Shown: positions 22,201 through 33,919, counted from the first letter of the stretch. The stretch is DNA of 64,000 nucleotides from Mycoplasmopsis bovis 8790 (GCF_005061465.1 NZ_LAUS01000008.1:157989-221988); one strand, 5' to 3'. The notes: generated by a model not told the origin, from the letters alone. Program-made: numbers and translations.

Positions 22201-25200
22201 TAAGAACAAATATACCAACAGACTAAGCTCTGGGTTATTAATTAACTGATTATTTAAGTCAGTTGACCAAAAAACCCTTAAAACAGGGCTTAAGATACTA
22301 ATAAACAATTTAGATTTTGAAAAAATAGTTAGTTTGGATGATAAAAACAGTTTTCTATATAAGAAATTAAATTCATCAGCACCTTCGTTAATTGATGGAA
22401 TTAATGTATTGCTTAAAAAAATAAGCAAAGACGGGAAATTCGACAACATTAAAGAAGGATTAAACAGCATTCTGCAAAATATTGACTTCAACGTTTTATC
22501 TAACTATCTAAACGATCATTTAGAAACTAATTACTTTGAATATAAAAAATCTACATTTGATTATGAGTTGAATAAAGAGAAAGTGTTAAAAGAAAATGTG
22601 GCACTTAAAACCATAAGGCCTAAAGATGGAATGATGGCCTTAATTTACGGATTATTCTATAATCCGGGCACAAACAGAGAGTTTAAAGATAATCTTATTA
22701 AGATGTTTAATCTATCTAGTAAGGTTAGTGAATCAAAGGCAGAAAACGGAACAGGCACAGTAATAGTTCCAGATAGCGATTCTGATAAACTTAGCTTTAG
22801 TGATTTTCTTGCATTTTTCCCTGCGCTGTTAAGTGCTGATCAATCCAAAGCAATATTTAAAAATCAACAAATTTTTAATGAGATCAACAAAGCAAAGCAA
22901 CATATTATTAGTATTTTGTTGCATAAAAGAAATTCAGCTAATATATTTGATTTAGATATTAAAGTGGTTGAAACGCTAAAAAGATTTAATGTTGTTTCTA
23001 ATGAGACAATTATTAATCAAAAAGTAATTGACAAACTTACTAATATAGAAAACTTCCTTAGACAAACAACAACCAGCATAAATGAAAAAATAAAGGTTGT
23101 TGAGGAAAAAAATAAAACGCTTGCTGATTTAATTTATGACTTCAACAACTTTAGTGATGGAGATCAGAATTGGCAAATATGAAAAGGTGTGATAGGAGCC
23201 TATGGGCAAGCAAGTATAACCAATAAATTTTCATTAGGTGCGCAAGCTTTTGATCTACTATTACCTTGAATAAGTATGCTTGCCTTTAGTAAAGAATCAA
23301 CCCAAAAGGAAGCATTAAAGTTTGTTAATGATTTCTTAAAATTAAGTATTGATTCAGATATATTAAAAGAGATTAATAAGCTAGCTGAGGACGAAAACTT
23401 ACCAAATTCGGCAGAGACTAAATTTGGTCTTTCAATAGCGTTACATAGACCCGAACAGGTTACATTGTTTAATGAAAATAACGGCAAATTTACTAATACT
23501 AAAGTCGAAAAATTAGCAAGTGATAATCCAAAATTTAGAAGGTATTTAATTAGCCAAAAACGCAATTTAATAGAGCTTTTAGGATTAATTGGTGCTAGCT
23601 ATCAATACTCAAAATATGAGAAAAAACCTACTGAAGAAGGCAAAATTTATGCACCTAATGGTATTTATTATGAAACCATTAAGAAGTCAGTAAATAAATA
23701 CTTTTCAACCAAAGAGTTTTGAGACATAAGAGATGTTGCATTATCAATTACAAGATCTATGCAAATTAACTTCCCGATTGAGTTATTTGGCTTATCTAGA
23801 ATAATTATTAATCCAGTCTTAAGAAGTATGTATCCACAGTTAATGACTTCATTTCTTTCGACACAAAAGAAAAATTTAGGAAGCATTAATGGAAATCTTG
23901 CATATATAGTTGCAAGTAGAATTGGTAATTTTGAAGAAATTATTAGAGATGGCTCTAAAAAGTCAGAGCTAGAAGCTTATTTTGAGCAAATATGGTCAAA
24001 CAATGACACATCTTTAGTTCCTTTAGATTACAATGAAGAAATTACACTTTCTTTAGATGGTGCTAGAACTAATAAGTTATTTAATGATGCCAATAAAAAA
24101 ACAACAGTTTTTGGTATTGACTTTATGAGTTTAGCTGGTAAGGTTATAAACGGAATTGTTGAACCTAAAGAATTAAAAGACATTGTGTTTAATGATATTA
24201 ACAGCTATTATGCAAAAGTTAATTATGCATACTTAGCTAAGAACAATAAGGCCATATATAATGGCACTCTTCCAAAAAACAATGTTGAAATGGAAAGTTT
24301 AATCAACACAATTGATGATAAATATATTCTAGATGTCAACGGAATTAAATTCTTAATAGTTGGCGAAGATACAACAATTGATTACATTTACCCTGTAATT
24401 GATGAAAATCATTTGCAAGTTAACACTCAGAATCAAGCATTAGTTTATTTAAATAATTATGGTTTCTCTAGAGTTGTTGCTGCTTATCAAGGTAATGTTA
24501 TTAAAAAGAATCTACTTGTTGTTAATGGTTCAAAAAACAGCAATGAAGTTGCTAAAAGAAATATCACTAATATAGTTGATAGTTCGATTAGTGATGCTAA
24601 TAAATTAAAAAGAGTCTTTTTATACAATGAATTAGATCCTATTAATCCAGAAAGAGCATTAAGAATCACAACAATTGAAGGAATGATAGGCGTTATTTCA
24701 TCATCGATAATTGCACTTATGACACTATTTATTATCATGGTGTCAGTTGCCATAATATTCATTATTAGAAGATACATTGCGAACAAGGCAAAAGTATTTG
24801 GTATATTACTTGCTCAAGGTTATAAACCAATCGAGATTGCAATTTCATTATTATCATTTGCAATGGTAACTTCATTAATTGGTGGCATATTAGGATACTC
24901 AATTGGGTTTAGAACACAAATATTGTTGCAGAATGTGTTTTCGAATTACTGGACGCTGCCTAAGTCGGCCATTCCATTTGACTTCTTCTCGCTTTTCTTT
25001 AATGTCTTTATTCCGTTTATTGGAATGAGTTTGTTAATTATAGTAGTGGCACTTATTTCATTAAGAAAGAATTCAATTGACTTAATTACTGGTGTTGATG
25101 AAGCTCCTAAAGGCAAGCTATTCACATTTATGAAGAAGAAGTTTATCAACAAGAAAAATGTCAAGAAGCGTTTCCGTTTTACTCTTGCTTATAGTGGTTT

Positions 25201-27391
25201 CTGGAAATTAGCATCTTTTGGTGGTTCTGTACTACTTACATCAATAGCAACAATGTTTGGGTTAGCTAACTATAAAACTTTTAATAATACAATTAATGAC
25301 ACTTATAAAAATAGAGATTATAAATTTAAGGTGGATTTAGAGTCGCCTACTGTTGAGGGTGGATATTATTCATTATATAATCCAAATGAACTAAATAACC
25401 TGATTTATACTCCTATTGGTTCATTGAATGAAGGTAATAGAGAAACTGCTGATTACTTTAAGCCTGGCAAATCAAGCATAATTAACCCAAATAACAATGA
25501 TAATGGTATGCCAAGCGACAAGTCGCCTCATATACTGTCACAGTTTAGTGTTAATGTTACAGTAGATGCTGGTGTATCAGCAGATCCATGATTAATTGCT
25601 TATAACGGAATGCCTGATAGTCAGAAGGCTAAAATAGATAAAATTAGAGATTTAGTTGGTCATCAACTAGAATGAACACAAAGTCTTGATGAAAATGGAA
25701 AGTTAATTAATGATCCTAATAAGCCTATAATTAAGGTTGATTCAAATGGACTTATGTCTTATGAAGATGGATCTGGAAAGAAATATGACTTCTTTAAGTA
25801 TTACAAATCACCTAATGATAAGCAAGGAAGTTTTAGGCTTGCTCATTGAGATGAAACTAATAATGAATATGTAATGAAGATTATCAAGACAGGAAGTTCT
25901 GGTGGCAGAAATGAATATAGAGATTTCTTAGTAAAAGCATATAAAAAGAATGATGTTATAAGAAAGCTTCATGAAAAGATGATTGCTAGTGGGCAATCAA
26001 TAACAAATCCTATTAGCAATTGAACTAAATCAAATAACAGTTCTGACTTTTGATTAATTGATAAATCAGACTTAAATAGACAATGAGTAAATGACTATTT
26101 TATAGGCTTTGGTGGCGTTTTATTTGATAAAAGCTATGATGAAACATACACATATTTAAGTGGAACATATAATAATGTATCTGCAAAGATATATGGATAT
26201 AGAAAGCCTGTTGATTTTAAAAATGCTAAAGTCAAGCTAATTGACAAAGCAGGCAATAATTTATATGAAGTCTTAGATAAATATGAAGTTAAAAATGATG
26301 TGTATCCATTAGTTGTCAACGATGTGTTTGCTAAAAAACACAAATTAGGCATAAATGATTTAATTGACTTCAAAGTTGGGAATAGAGTTGATAGATACAA
26401 GCAAAAACTAATTGAAAAAATTTATGCAAATGACCCTGTAAAACAGGCAGATTTAAAAAATGAATACAACAAAAAAACAGATGCTAAATTCCAAATAGTT
26501 GGCATAAATCCGACTTATATAAATGACGAGTTAATAACAACTCATAAGGCAGCAAATCTATTAATAGGTATGGCTGACATTGATAATGGTTTTAATGGTG
26601 TGCTTACACAGAATGCTAATCCTGTTCAAGTCACTGAATCTGCTGGGCTTTATTCAGTTAGTGGATATTGGGCAGGTCTTGATGGATTTGATGTTAGTTC
26701 ACTTGATAATGGAACTATTGAAAAAATGTTTGTTGAAATATTTGGAAGTCTTGACAAAAAAGGTGTGTTAGAAACTCAGCACGGCTTAACTAAAAATGAA
26801 ATTGCCAAATTCTTAGATTCAAGCGCAAATGAATTTAGTAAGTCATTATATGAAAGTGCAAAGAGCTCTGCTAAGTTGCATATTGACGAATTTAGCAAAA
26901 TTTATGACAATAAATTGTATATTGCTCTAAGTAACTCAATTGATTCAAAAGACATTGAAGTTGGTTTTGTTCTTCAGATTGGACAAACCATAGAACAAAT
27001 TAGTATTTTTATAATAGTTATAAACTTCGTGATTTCGTTGATTATTCTAATTATAATGTCATCAATTATTGTCAGTGAAAATGAAAGAAATATAGCTATA
27101 TGGTCGATATTAGGATACTCACAAAAAGAAAAATTAATGATGTTCTTTGGTGCGTTTATACCGTTCTTAATTAGTGCTATAGTTATTTCAATACCAATTG
27201 TAATTGCGATGATTAGTGTATTTAGTGGATTCTTGCTTTCTTCATCTTCAATTGCACTGCTACTATCATTAAAATGATGACATGTGCTTATTACTTCAGG
27301 CTTAATGCTTACTATATTTGCTATAACATCTATATCAGTGTGAATAACAATTAATAAGATGAAGCCAGTTGACTTATTGAAAGGTAAATAA
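19268..27391 (+). CDS. Giant FtsX/MacB-type ABC transporter permease
   Basis: One uninterrupted frame of 2707 residues once TGA is read as Trp. A membrane helix at about residues 17-37 anchors a huge polar, predicted extracellular region (about 40-1800) with no repeats or enzyme motif I recognise. An FtsX-like four-helix cluster follows at about 1808-1940, then another helix near 1970-1985 and a second extracellular domain. A final FtsX cluster occupies about 2567-2707, ending in KMKPVDLLKGK, the usual FtsX C-terminus. The layout of one helix, an extracellular domain and three helices, present twice, matches the MacB/LolCDE permease superfamily. The partner ATPase follows 7 bases later. Its role may be mechanotransmission, peptide or lipoprotein handling; the substrate is unknown. 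Confidence 0.88.
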
Positions 27392-27398
27392 TTAGCTT

Positions 27399-28487
27399 AT
27401 GGATATTAACAATAAAGAAGACAAGGACTTATTTAAAATTGATGAGTCATCTGAGTTAGTTGAAAATAATAATTTAGATAGCAATAAGTTGAGATCAAAG
27501 GCAAAGCACAAAAGAAAAAGCGAAAGCAAAAATAAACATAAAAATGATCAAGAACTAAGTGCTGAAGAAATTATTGAAGAGAACCTACAGACTATTGAAA
27601 TAGGCACAAACGTTAAAATTACCAAAGAGAATTTGTTTGACATTTTAGATCAGAGTAGCAAGAAAAAAAATATCATTGTGCCCAGAAAAATAAGATCTAT
27701 TTTAAATAGAATAAACAGCAGGCCAAGAAAAAAAGACGAAGGTTTTTACGTTAAAAATACACCAGGAACAGTAATAGAAGTCAAGAATGTTAGTAAATAC
27801 TATGTCAATGATAATATCGTTACTAGAGTATTAAAAAACGTTTCCATGGATGTTAAACAAGGCGAAATGATGCTTATATATGGAATTTCTGGCGGCGGAA
27901 AAAGTACGCTTCTAAATCTAATTAGCGGTTTAGACAGACCTACAAAGGGTGATGTAATAGTTTGCGATGAGAGCCTTCCATATTTATCGAATAATAAATT
28001 AACTTCTTTTAGAAGAAAGCACGTTAGTTTCATTTTCCAAAACTATAATTTGTTAGCAAATCTTAATGCTTATGATAATGTTGAAACAGGTGGCTATTTA
28101 CAAACCGATAAGTCGAAAAAATTAGACATTGTTGAATTGTTCAAAAAGTTTGAAATGGAAGAAGAAATGCATAAATTCCCTTCCCAAATGTCTGGTGGAC
28201 AACAACAAAGAGTTTCAATTATGAGAGCACTTTCTAAGAACTCTGAGATTATTTTTGCTGACGAGCCAACAGGCGCATTGGACGAAAGCACCACTAAGAT
28301 TGTGCTTAGAATTTTGTATGAAATTAACAAACAAAATGGTACAACTGTTGTAATGGTTTCTCACAACCCAGTTATGGCAGCAATGGCTGATAGAATTGTC
28401 CATGTTGTTGAAGGAAGAATTCAAAAAGTTGAAGTCAATAAAAATCCGGTTCACCCTGACCAAATTGACTTATTTAAAGGGGAATAA
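27399..28487 (+). CDS. ABC transporter ATP-binding protein (MacB/LolD type)
   Basis: 362 residues. A charged, low-complexity Lys/Glu/Asn-rich N-terminal extension of about 120 residues precedes a standard ATPase domain: Walker A YGISGGGKST (about 162-171), Q-loop FIFQNYNLL, signature MSGGQQQRVS (about 264-273), Walker B EIIFADEPTGALD and the switch His in VSHNP. The Q-loop and the FADEPTGALD pattern are those of the MacB/LolD/FtsE group. The 7-base spacing makes it the partner of the giant permease. The extension is absent from most LolD proteins and could bind the permease or nucleic acid. Confidence 0.93.
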   Translation: MDINNKEDKDLFKIDESSELVENNNLDSNKLRSKAKHKRKSESKNKHKNDQELSAEEIIEENLQTIEIGTNVKITKENLFDILDQSSKKKNIIVPRKIRSILNRINSRPRKKDEGFYVKNTPGTVIEVKNVSKYYVNDNIVTRVLKNVSMDVKQGEMMLIYGISGGGKSTLLNLISGLDRPTKGDVIVCDESLPYLSNNKLTSFRRKHVSFIFQNYNLLANLNAYDNVETGGYLQTDKSKKLDIVELFKKFEMEEEMHKFPSQMSGGQQQRVSIMRALSKNSEIIFADEPTGALDESTTKIVLRILYEINKQNGTTVVMVSHNPVMAAMADRIVHVVEGRIQKVEVNKNPVHPDQIDLFKGE

Positions 28488-28488
28488 G

Positions 28489-28516
28489 AAAAAGCACGGC
28501 TGTGTGCTTTTTTTCG
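28489..28516 (+). terminator. Terminator after the ABC permease/ATPase operon
   Basis: AAAAAGCAC (28489-28497) pairs with GTGCTTTTT (28504-28512), followed by more T. Confidence 0.85.
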
Positions 28517-28607
28517 TTTAGGACATTACAATAAGCAAGAGAAGTTGCAAAAGCAAATAATACTTTATAATTTTTTAATATAAATATATTAAAAAGAGAG
28601 GAGTTAT

Positions 28608-31316
28608 ATGTTAAAAAGCAAGAAAAATAAAAATGCAAACCTGTCTAGAGCGCAACAAGACCTTATTGCAGCGTCAAAAATGAATATAAGTGAACTTTGT
28701 AATAAATATAACTCCAGTGTTAATGGATTTCAAAATGATGAGCAAGTTGTTTTAAATAAAAATGAGTATGGGGCAAATATTTTAAGTAAAAAAAGTAAGA
28801 ATTCTGTTTTAAAAAGAATAGTTGATGCTTTTTTTAACCCATTCTCAATCATTTTGATTATTCTTTCACTTATTTCATTAATTGTTGACATAATTTTGCC
28901 CTTGAAAAAAGGCGAAAGTGCTGAACCAGCAACCATAATAATAATTATGTCAATGGTTATAATTAGTGGGATTTTGCATATTGTTGAAGACACTAAAAGT
29001 AGCTCATCTGCAGCTAAATTGGTCAAAATGGTTCAAACCACCACCAAGGTTGAAAGACAAGGAATAAACTATGAAATTCCGCTTGATGAAGTAGTCGTTG
29101 GAGATATTATTCATCTAGCGGCAGGAGATATTATTCCTGCAGATGTTAGGATTATTAGTGCAAAAGACTTGTTTGTTTCTCAATCATCGTTAACAGGCGA
29201 AAGTGAAGCAATTGAGAAATTTGTTTCAATTGACTATGATTATGAATATCAAAATGTTACTGATAGGCATAATCTAGCCTTTATGGGTTCAAACATAATT
29301 TCCGGGAGTGCAAAGGCAATAGTAATAGTAACCGGTGATGAAACTTATTTAGGTCAAGTAGCGCAAAAAATTAATGAAAAACCAGTTAAGTCTAATTTTG
29401 AAAAGAGCATAAGCTCAATATCATGGTTACTTTTTAGAATAATGATAACTGTTGTACCAATTGTGTTTTTAATAGCGGGAGCAAAGAATTTTAGAGATGG
29501 CCAAAAGTGATTAGAAGCTTTAATGTTTGCAATATCTGTTGCAGTTGGTCTTACTCCAGAAATGCTGCCAATGATTGTGACAAGCACGCTTGCCAAAGGG
29601 GCATCAAAAATGTCAAAAAGTAAGACAATTGTTAAGAGTTTAAGCTCAATACAAAACTTTGGCGCTATGGACGTGTTTTGCACTGACAAAACCGGAACTT
29701 TGACAATGGATCAAGTGGCTCTAGAAATGCACCTTGATGTTTTAGGAAATGAAAATATAAGGGTTTTAAGATACGGATTTTTAAATAGTTACTACCAAAC
29801 AGGCCTTAAAAATTTGCTTGATTTATCAATAATAAATAAAACTGATGAATTAAGTGATATTCATGAAGAACTAAGAAATATCGAAAATGTTTATGAGAAA
29901 ATAGATGAAATTCCATTTGACTTCAACAGAAAAAGAATGAGTGTTTTAGTTAAAAATAAAAACAAAAACACAGGAATTGAAATGGTAACTAAAGGAGCTG
30001 TTGAAGAAATATTATCAGTATGCAATACTTTAGAACTTAATGGAAAAGTTGTTGATTTAGATCAAACAATGATCGATAAAGTTCTTGTGCAAGTTGATAA
30101 ACTTAATGATCAAGGTATGCGTGTTATTGCTGTTGCTAGAAAGAAGAACCCAAATAAGGTTGGGCAGTTTAGTGTTTCTGATGAGCAGGAAATGACATTA
30201 ATTGGTTATTTAGCATTCTTAGATCCACCAAAGGAATCGACAGCTTCTGCAATCAAAAACCTCTATGAACATGGTGTGGACGTCAAAATTCTTACTGGCG
30301 ACAATGCAAGAGTAACTAAAGCAATTTGTGATAAAGTTGGTATGAAAACTGATGGTGTAATTCTTGGTAAAGATTTAATTAACCTAAGTGATGAAGAGTT
30401 GAGAGAAATTGTTGAAAAGCACAATATTTTTGCAAAATTAAGCCCAGATCAAAAGGCAACAATTATTGGGGCTTTAAGAGCCAATGGTCATGTTGTTGGT
30501 TATATGGGTGACGGAATCAACGATGCACCTGCTATGAAAGCTGCTGATGTGTCTATTTCTGTTGACACCGCAGTCGATATTGCTAAAGAAAGTGCAAATA
30601 TTATTCTTTTAGAAAAAGATCTTAATGTTTTAGCAACAGGTGTAGTTGAAGGGCGCAAGACATATGCCAATATGAACAAGTACATTAAGATGACATTAAG
30701 CAGCAACTTTGGAAATATTTTTAGTATTTTAATTGCTGCAATAATATTGCCATTTGTGCCACTATTAGCAACGCAAATATTAGTTTTAAATCTTATATAT
30801 GACATTATATGCGGAACAATTCCTTGAGACAAAGTTGACAACAAATTTATCCAAAAACCACGGAAGTTTAATACTAAAAGCATTATAAAGTTCATGTTGT
30901 GATTTGGTCCAACTAGCTCTATTGTGGACATCTTAGCATTTGTTATTTTAAACTGGCTATTTATTCCAAAGCTATATCCAAATATCAGCCCTAATTCATC
31001 TGAATGAATTGCATTGTTCCAAACAGGATGATTCATAATTTCTATGTGAACACAAAGTTTAGTAATTCATTTTATAAGAACTGAGAAGATACCTTTTGTT
31101 CAATCTAGACCGTCTTGAATGTTACTATTTGCAACATTAGGTGGAATTGCATTAGTCACCGCAACACCATATATTCCTGGACTTAATGGATTGCTTGGGC
31201 TCAAAGCACTTGATCCTTGGTTCTATTTATTATTAGCTTCTCTGGTAATTCTATACATTTCATTAGTAATGATAGTCAGATTAATTTACAAGAAAAAATA
31301 TAAGGAAATATTGTAG
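28608..31316 (+). CDS. mgtA: Magnesium-translocating P-type ATPase (MgtA family)
   Basis: 902 residues, matching MgtA/MgtB (about 900). The actuator motif is SLTGES, the phosphorylation site is CTDKTGTLT (about residue 359), and the hinge motif is GDGINDAPA (about 634). The C-terminal segment [21 protein letters not shown] is a strong match to MgtA-type pumps rather than Ca2+ pumps. It would import Mg2+ at the expense of ATP. The start follows AGAGAGGAG with good spacing. The 91-base region between the preceding terminator and the gene is too short for a known Mg2+ riboswitch. Confidence 0.92.
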
Positions 31317-31334
31317 TTATTACAATATTTTTTT
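31306..31334 (+). terminator. Terminator overlapping the mgtA stop codon
   Basis: A perfect 10-bp stem AAATATTGTA (31306-31315) / TACAATATTT (31321-31330), with a T-run. The last codons and stop lie in the 5' arm. Confidence 0.8.
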
Positions 31335-31336
31335 GT

Positions 31337-31347
31337 CTATAAAACAG
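31337..31347 (+). repeat. Copy of the dispersed word CTATAAAACAG
   Basis: One of at least ten exact copies on either strand (3401, 6065 reverse, 14531, 31337, 33074, 38300, 41733, 47184, 57713 reverse, 59448). This one directly follows the mgtA terminator. Confidence 0.6.
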
Positions 31348-31427
31348 ATTTCCAAGTAAATATTTGGAAGTCAAAAAATAAAAAAATAAAAATAGCCTAA
31401 AAAGCTATTATGGTGAATTTGGTCATA

Positions 31428-31511
31428 TGGTCCCCAAGACAGGACTTGAACCTGCACGGATTTCTCCAGTAGATTTTGAGTCTACGGTGTCTGCCATTCC
31501 ACCACTTGGGG
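31428..31511 (-). tRNA. tRNA-Leu (CAA)
   Basis: Minus-strand gene with acceptor CCCCAAG / CTTGGGG, anticodon loop CTCAAAA (CAA), a long variable arm as in class II tRNAs and an encoded CCA. Confidence 0.95.
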
Positions 31512-31518
31512 AGTAATA

Positions 31519-31914
31519 TTATAATACCATATTATTATCTTTAGATTTTGCATATTTTTTAAACACAACAAATTTAAAAAGCAAAACAAGATTGTTTATG
31601 TGTACAAACTGTGCAATGACTAATGAGAAAATAATAGAAACTCTTGCAGATACAAGGTCAGGTGCTGAATAGTAGTTTCTGTAGAAAAGCCGCATTGTAA
31701 TAGTCATTAATCAAGGATATAGTGCGCAAGAAGAAATTATTACTATAGCAATTAATATGCTTATGTGCCTGTATCATAGGCTTATTAGGTTTTGCATTTT
31801 GTATCATTCTTTTTCTTTTAAAGTAAAAAAGTAAAAAACTTTTGCTAAAAAAGTTATAAGCATAAGAACAGTTAAGAATGTTAAGTTGACTGTTTCTGAT
31901 GTTTTAATATCCAT
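31519..31914 (-). CDS. Small membrane protein of unknown function
   Basis: 131 residues with three Trp codons read from TGA. Hydrophobic segments at about 9-27, 45-65 and 88-110 are separated by short basic loops, giving about three membrane passes. A GAGG ribosome binding site precedes the ATG at 31914. It lies between the SRP RNA and tRNA-Leu, all on the minus strand, and may be read from the ffs promoter. No family recognised. Confidence 0.65.
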
Positions 31915-31939
31915 ACAAAACCTCACAATGCTTTTTAAA

Positions 31940-32020
31940 AAGCTGGCGAACATAACACTTCTTAATATGGCTGCTACATCTCTGTCCTGACCAGGTTATA
32001 AGGTTGCTATTTCGCCAGCC
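31940..32020 (-). ncRNA. ffs: Signal recognition particle RNA (small 4.5S type)
   Basis: On the minus strand, terminal arms GCTGGCGAA and TTCGCCAGC (32011-32019 / 31942-31950) pair perfectly. The apical core contains the conserved ACCTGG-TCAGG and AGCAGCC segments that bind Ffh, with a short ACA-GAGA-TGT helix and a GNRA-type tetraloop. At roughly 80 nt it is a minimal 4.5S-like SRP RNA. A TATAAT (32026-32031 on the minus strand) lies 6 nt before the 5' end. The RNA 3' end is followed by GCTTTTTAAAAAGC-type sequence. Confidence 0.9.
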
Positions 32021-32025
32021 ATTAA

Positions 32026-32031
32026 ATTATA
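32026..32031 (-). promoter_or_regulatory. -10 box of the ffs gene
   Basis: Minus-strand TATAAT lies 6 nt upstream of the predicted ffs 5' end. This spacing agrees with the leaderless promoters of protein genes in this window. Confidence 0.6.
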
Positions 32032-32096
32032 ACAATAAACATAAATATGGCGAACAATAAAGTTTTATGCAATGTTTCCATATTTATTTTTTTTAT

Positions 32097-32102
32097 TATA
32101 AT
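32097..32102 (+). promoter_or_regulatory. -10 box deciding the start of the LacI-type gene
   Basis: TATAAT ends 7 nt before the ATG at 32110. The longer reading frame from 32047 would start upstream of this promoter, so 32110 is preferred. Confidence 0.6.
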
Positions 32103-32109
32103 AAGTACT

Positions 32110-33069
32110 ATGAAAAATTTCTCTTACAAAGACATAGCTAGATTAGCTCACGTTTCAATTAGCACTGTAAGTCGTTTTTACAATGGTGGATATGTATCGA
32201 AACAAACCAAGGCAAGAATCCAAGACATAGTTACTAAATATAACTATTATCCAAATCATGGAGCAAGACTAATACGGGGCAGCGATAATTCAGTTTTCAT
32301 CATTATGCCTGAACAGTCACCAAACTACTACCAATCAGTTGTTTTGGGCATTAGTCAACAAGCTAAAGTGTTTAATGTTAAAACTCTTACTATTTATGCG
32401 GGTCATGATTTAGAAAAGTATATTGAAACAGTGAGATACGTTTTATCTTGAAAGCCATGAGCTGTAATTTTCTTTTTACCTAATAACAACCAAAATGCTA
32501 TTCTTGATTACATTGCTAATAATGTTAATGAATGCACAACTTTAGTTTACCCAACTACAGATAAAAGAGTTAATAATATAGCAATAGATTACACAAAGGC
32601 ATTTTATGATTTAACTACCAAATTTTCGTCATACATAGACAAAAACGAAAAGATTGCCTTTGTAGTTGATTCAAAGCTTTCAGAAGCAGAACAAAAGCAA
32701 AGAAGCGAAGGATTTGAAAGATTTTGTCGTGAAAACGGAATCAATCAACTAAAAATTGAAGTTGATAATAGAAGTGAAAAAGCCACAGTTGATTTTATTA
32801 ACTTTGTTTATAAAAATAATATTGTCAATTTAATTAATTCAACACACGAATCATTTATAACGCTAGTTGCATCTAAAGACAAAAATCTAAGACTAACTGA
32901 CATTGGATATACATCAATTTATGATTGAAAGAGCAACTATAAATGTAAGATATTTATTGACTACCACTTGCTAGGATGTCAAATGTTTAAAATTCTTACA
33001 GATTCATCATATTCAAACTCTAAAATTAGCAGAAAGTTTGAAAGTATTTCAATTATTGAAAAGCCATAA
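32110..33069 (+). CDS. LacI-family-like transcriptional regulator
   Basis: 319 residues. The N-terminal SYKDIARLAHVSISTVSRF (about 5-23) is a classic LacI helix-turn-helix with the following hinge (NYYPNHGARLIRG). A periplasmic-binding-protein-like sensor domain follows, more diverged than usual. It should bind an operator as a dimer and respond to a sugar or nucleoside; no sugar genes are adjacent, so the target is unknown. The C-terminus runs into a terminator shared with smpB, which converges on it. Confidence 0.85.
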
Positions 33070-33093
33070 AGGTCTATAAAACAGCCATATTAG

Positions 33094-33137
33094 CAAAAAA
33101 GTCAAGAGTTATAAATAATTGCTCTTGACTTTTTGTA
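33094..33137. terminator. Bidirectional terminator between the LacI-type gene and smpB
   Basis: A 13-bp perfect stem: AAAAAGTCAAGAG (33096-33108) and CTCTTGACTTTTT (33122-33134). The right arm is also the last codons of smpB. Confidence 0.88.
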
Positions 33138-33552
33138 TATATTTTTCATTGTCTTTTCTTTTTAAGTCTTCGCGTTTGTCAGCCTTGTTCATTCCTTGAA
33201 CTAAAGCAATTTCAATTTTTATTTTAGATTTATTGTTAAAGTAAATTTTAACAGGCTTAATGGTTGTAGAAAATAAACGGTCTAGTTTGTTCTTGAGACG
33301 AATAATTTCCTTTTTGTGCATAAGCAGTTTACGATCTCTGTCTTCATCCACTTTTAGCAGCATATATTTAGCAAAATTAGCATTGCAAAGAAACAGCTCA
33401 CCTTTTTTAAAAAAGATGTATGAATTGGTTAGATTAATAGTTTGGGCACGGGCACTTTTTACTTCTCAGCCCAAAAGAGAAATGCCGGCTTCATGCTTTT
33501 CGATTATTTTATAGCCATAAAGGCCTTTGCGATTCTCACTAATTATTTTCAT
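33109..33552 (-). CDS. smpB: SsrA-binding protein
   Basis: 147 residues, normal size. It has the SmpB opening (ENRKG..GY.I.EKHEAGISLLGWEVKS) with the conserved GWE.KS..., and a basic C-terminal tail. It delivers tmRNA to stalled ribosomes for trans-translation. A TATAAT ends 7 nt before the ATG, which fixes the start. The tmRNA gene itself was not seen in this window. Confidence 0.95.
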
Positions 33553-33559
33553 AACAAAG

Positions 33560-33565
33560 ATTATA
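33560..33565 (-). promoter_or_regulatory. -10 box, leaderless start of smpB
   Basis: Minus-strand TATAAT ends 7 nt before the ATG at 33552. Confidence 0.6.
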
Positions 33566-33585
33566 AATAAAATTAGACTAAGTTA

Positions 33586-33611
33586 ACAAAAAAGCCCAAT
33601 GGGCTTATTTT
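33586..33611 (-). terminator. Terminator of the thioredoxin gene
   Basis: AAGCCC / GGGCTT stem (33592-33597 with 33601-33606), followed on the minus strand by a T-run. The stem includes the last bases of the gene. Confidence 0.75.
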
Positions 33612-33919
33612 ATTGAATCAACAACATTTTTTAAGTCTTCATATGGAAGGAAGCCGTTGTGTGAAACCATTTGTTTTCCGTCCTTAAATACAAATCAGGT
33701 TGGAATTGAACGAACTTGAAATTGGCTAGCTAGTTCTGAATTTTCATCGATATTAACACGGTAAACTAATACATTATCTTTTTCAGCTAATTCCGAAAGC
33801 GATTCTTTAAACATTCTACATGGGCCGCATCATAAAGCGTGGAATACAAGTAGGTAAGGCTCAGAAACTTTGCCTTCTACTGTATCTTTGTATTCTTGAG
33901 TTGTAATTTCTTTAAGCAT
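33605..33919 (-). CDS. trxA: Thioredoxin
   Basis: 104 residues, the canonical length. Two TGA codons break it under the standard code. The active site WCGPC is at residues 30-34, with W30 itself TGA-encoded, and the cis-Pro loop RSIPTW follows. It reduces disulphides in cytosolic proteins. The start is preceded by AAGGAG. It is a single-gene unit between gyrB and smpB. Confidence 0.95.

Noticed and set aside
28517..28607. Mg2+ riboswitch in front of mgtA
   Set aside because: The 91-base leader is shorter than known M-box or mgtA leader elements, and no matching helices were seen.
30500..31036. Minus-strand frame over the mgtA C-terminus
   Set aside because: Antisense shadow of the conserved MgtA C-terminal domain.
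32047..32109. Extended N-terminus of the LacI-type protein
   Set aside because: The added residues are hydrophobic and unlike the family, and a TATAAT at 32097-32102 implies transcription starts after this ATG.
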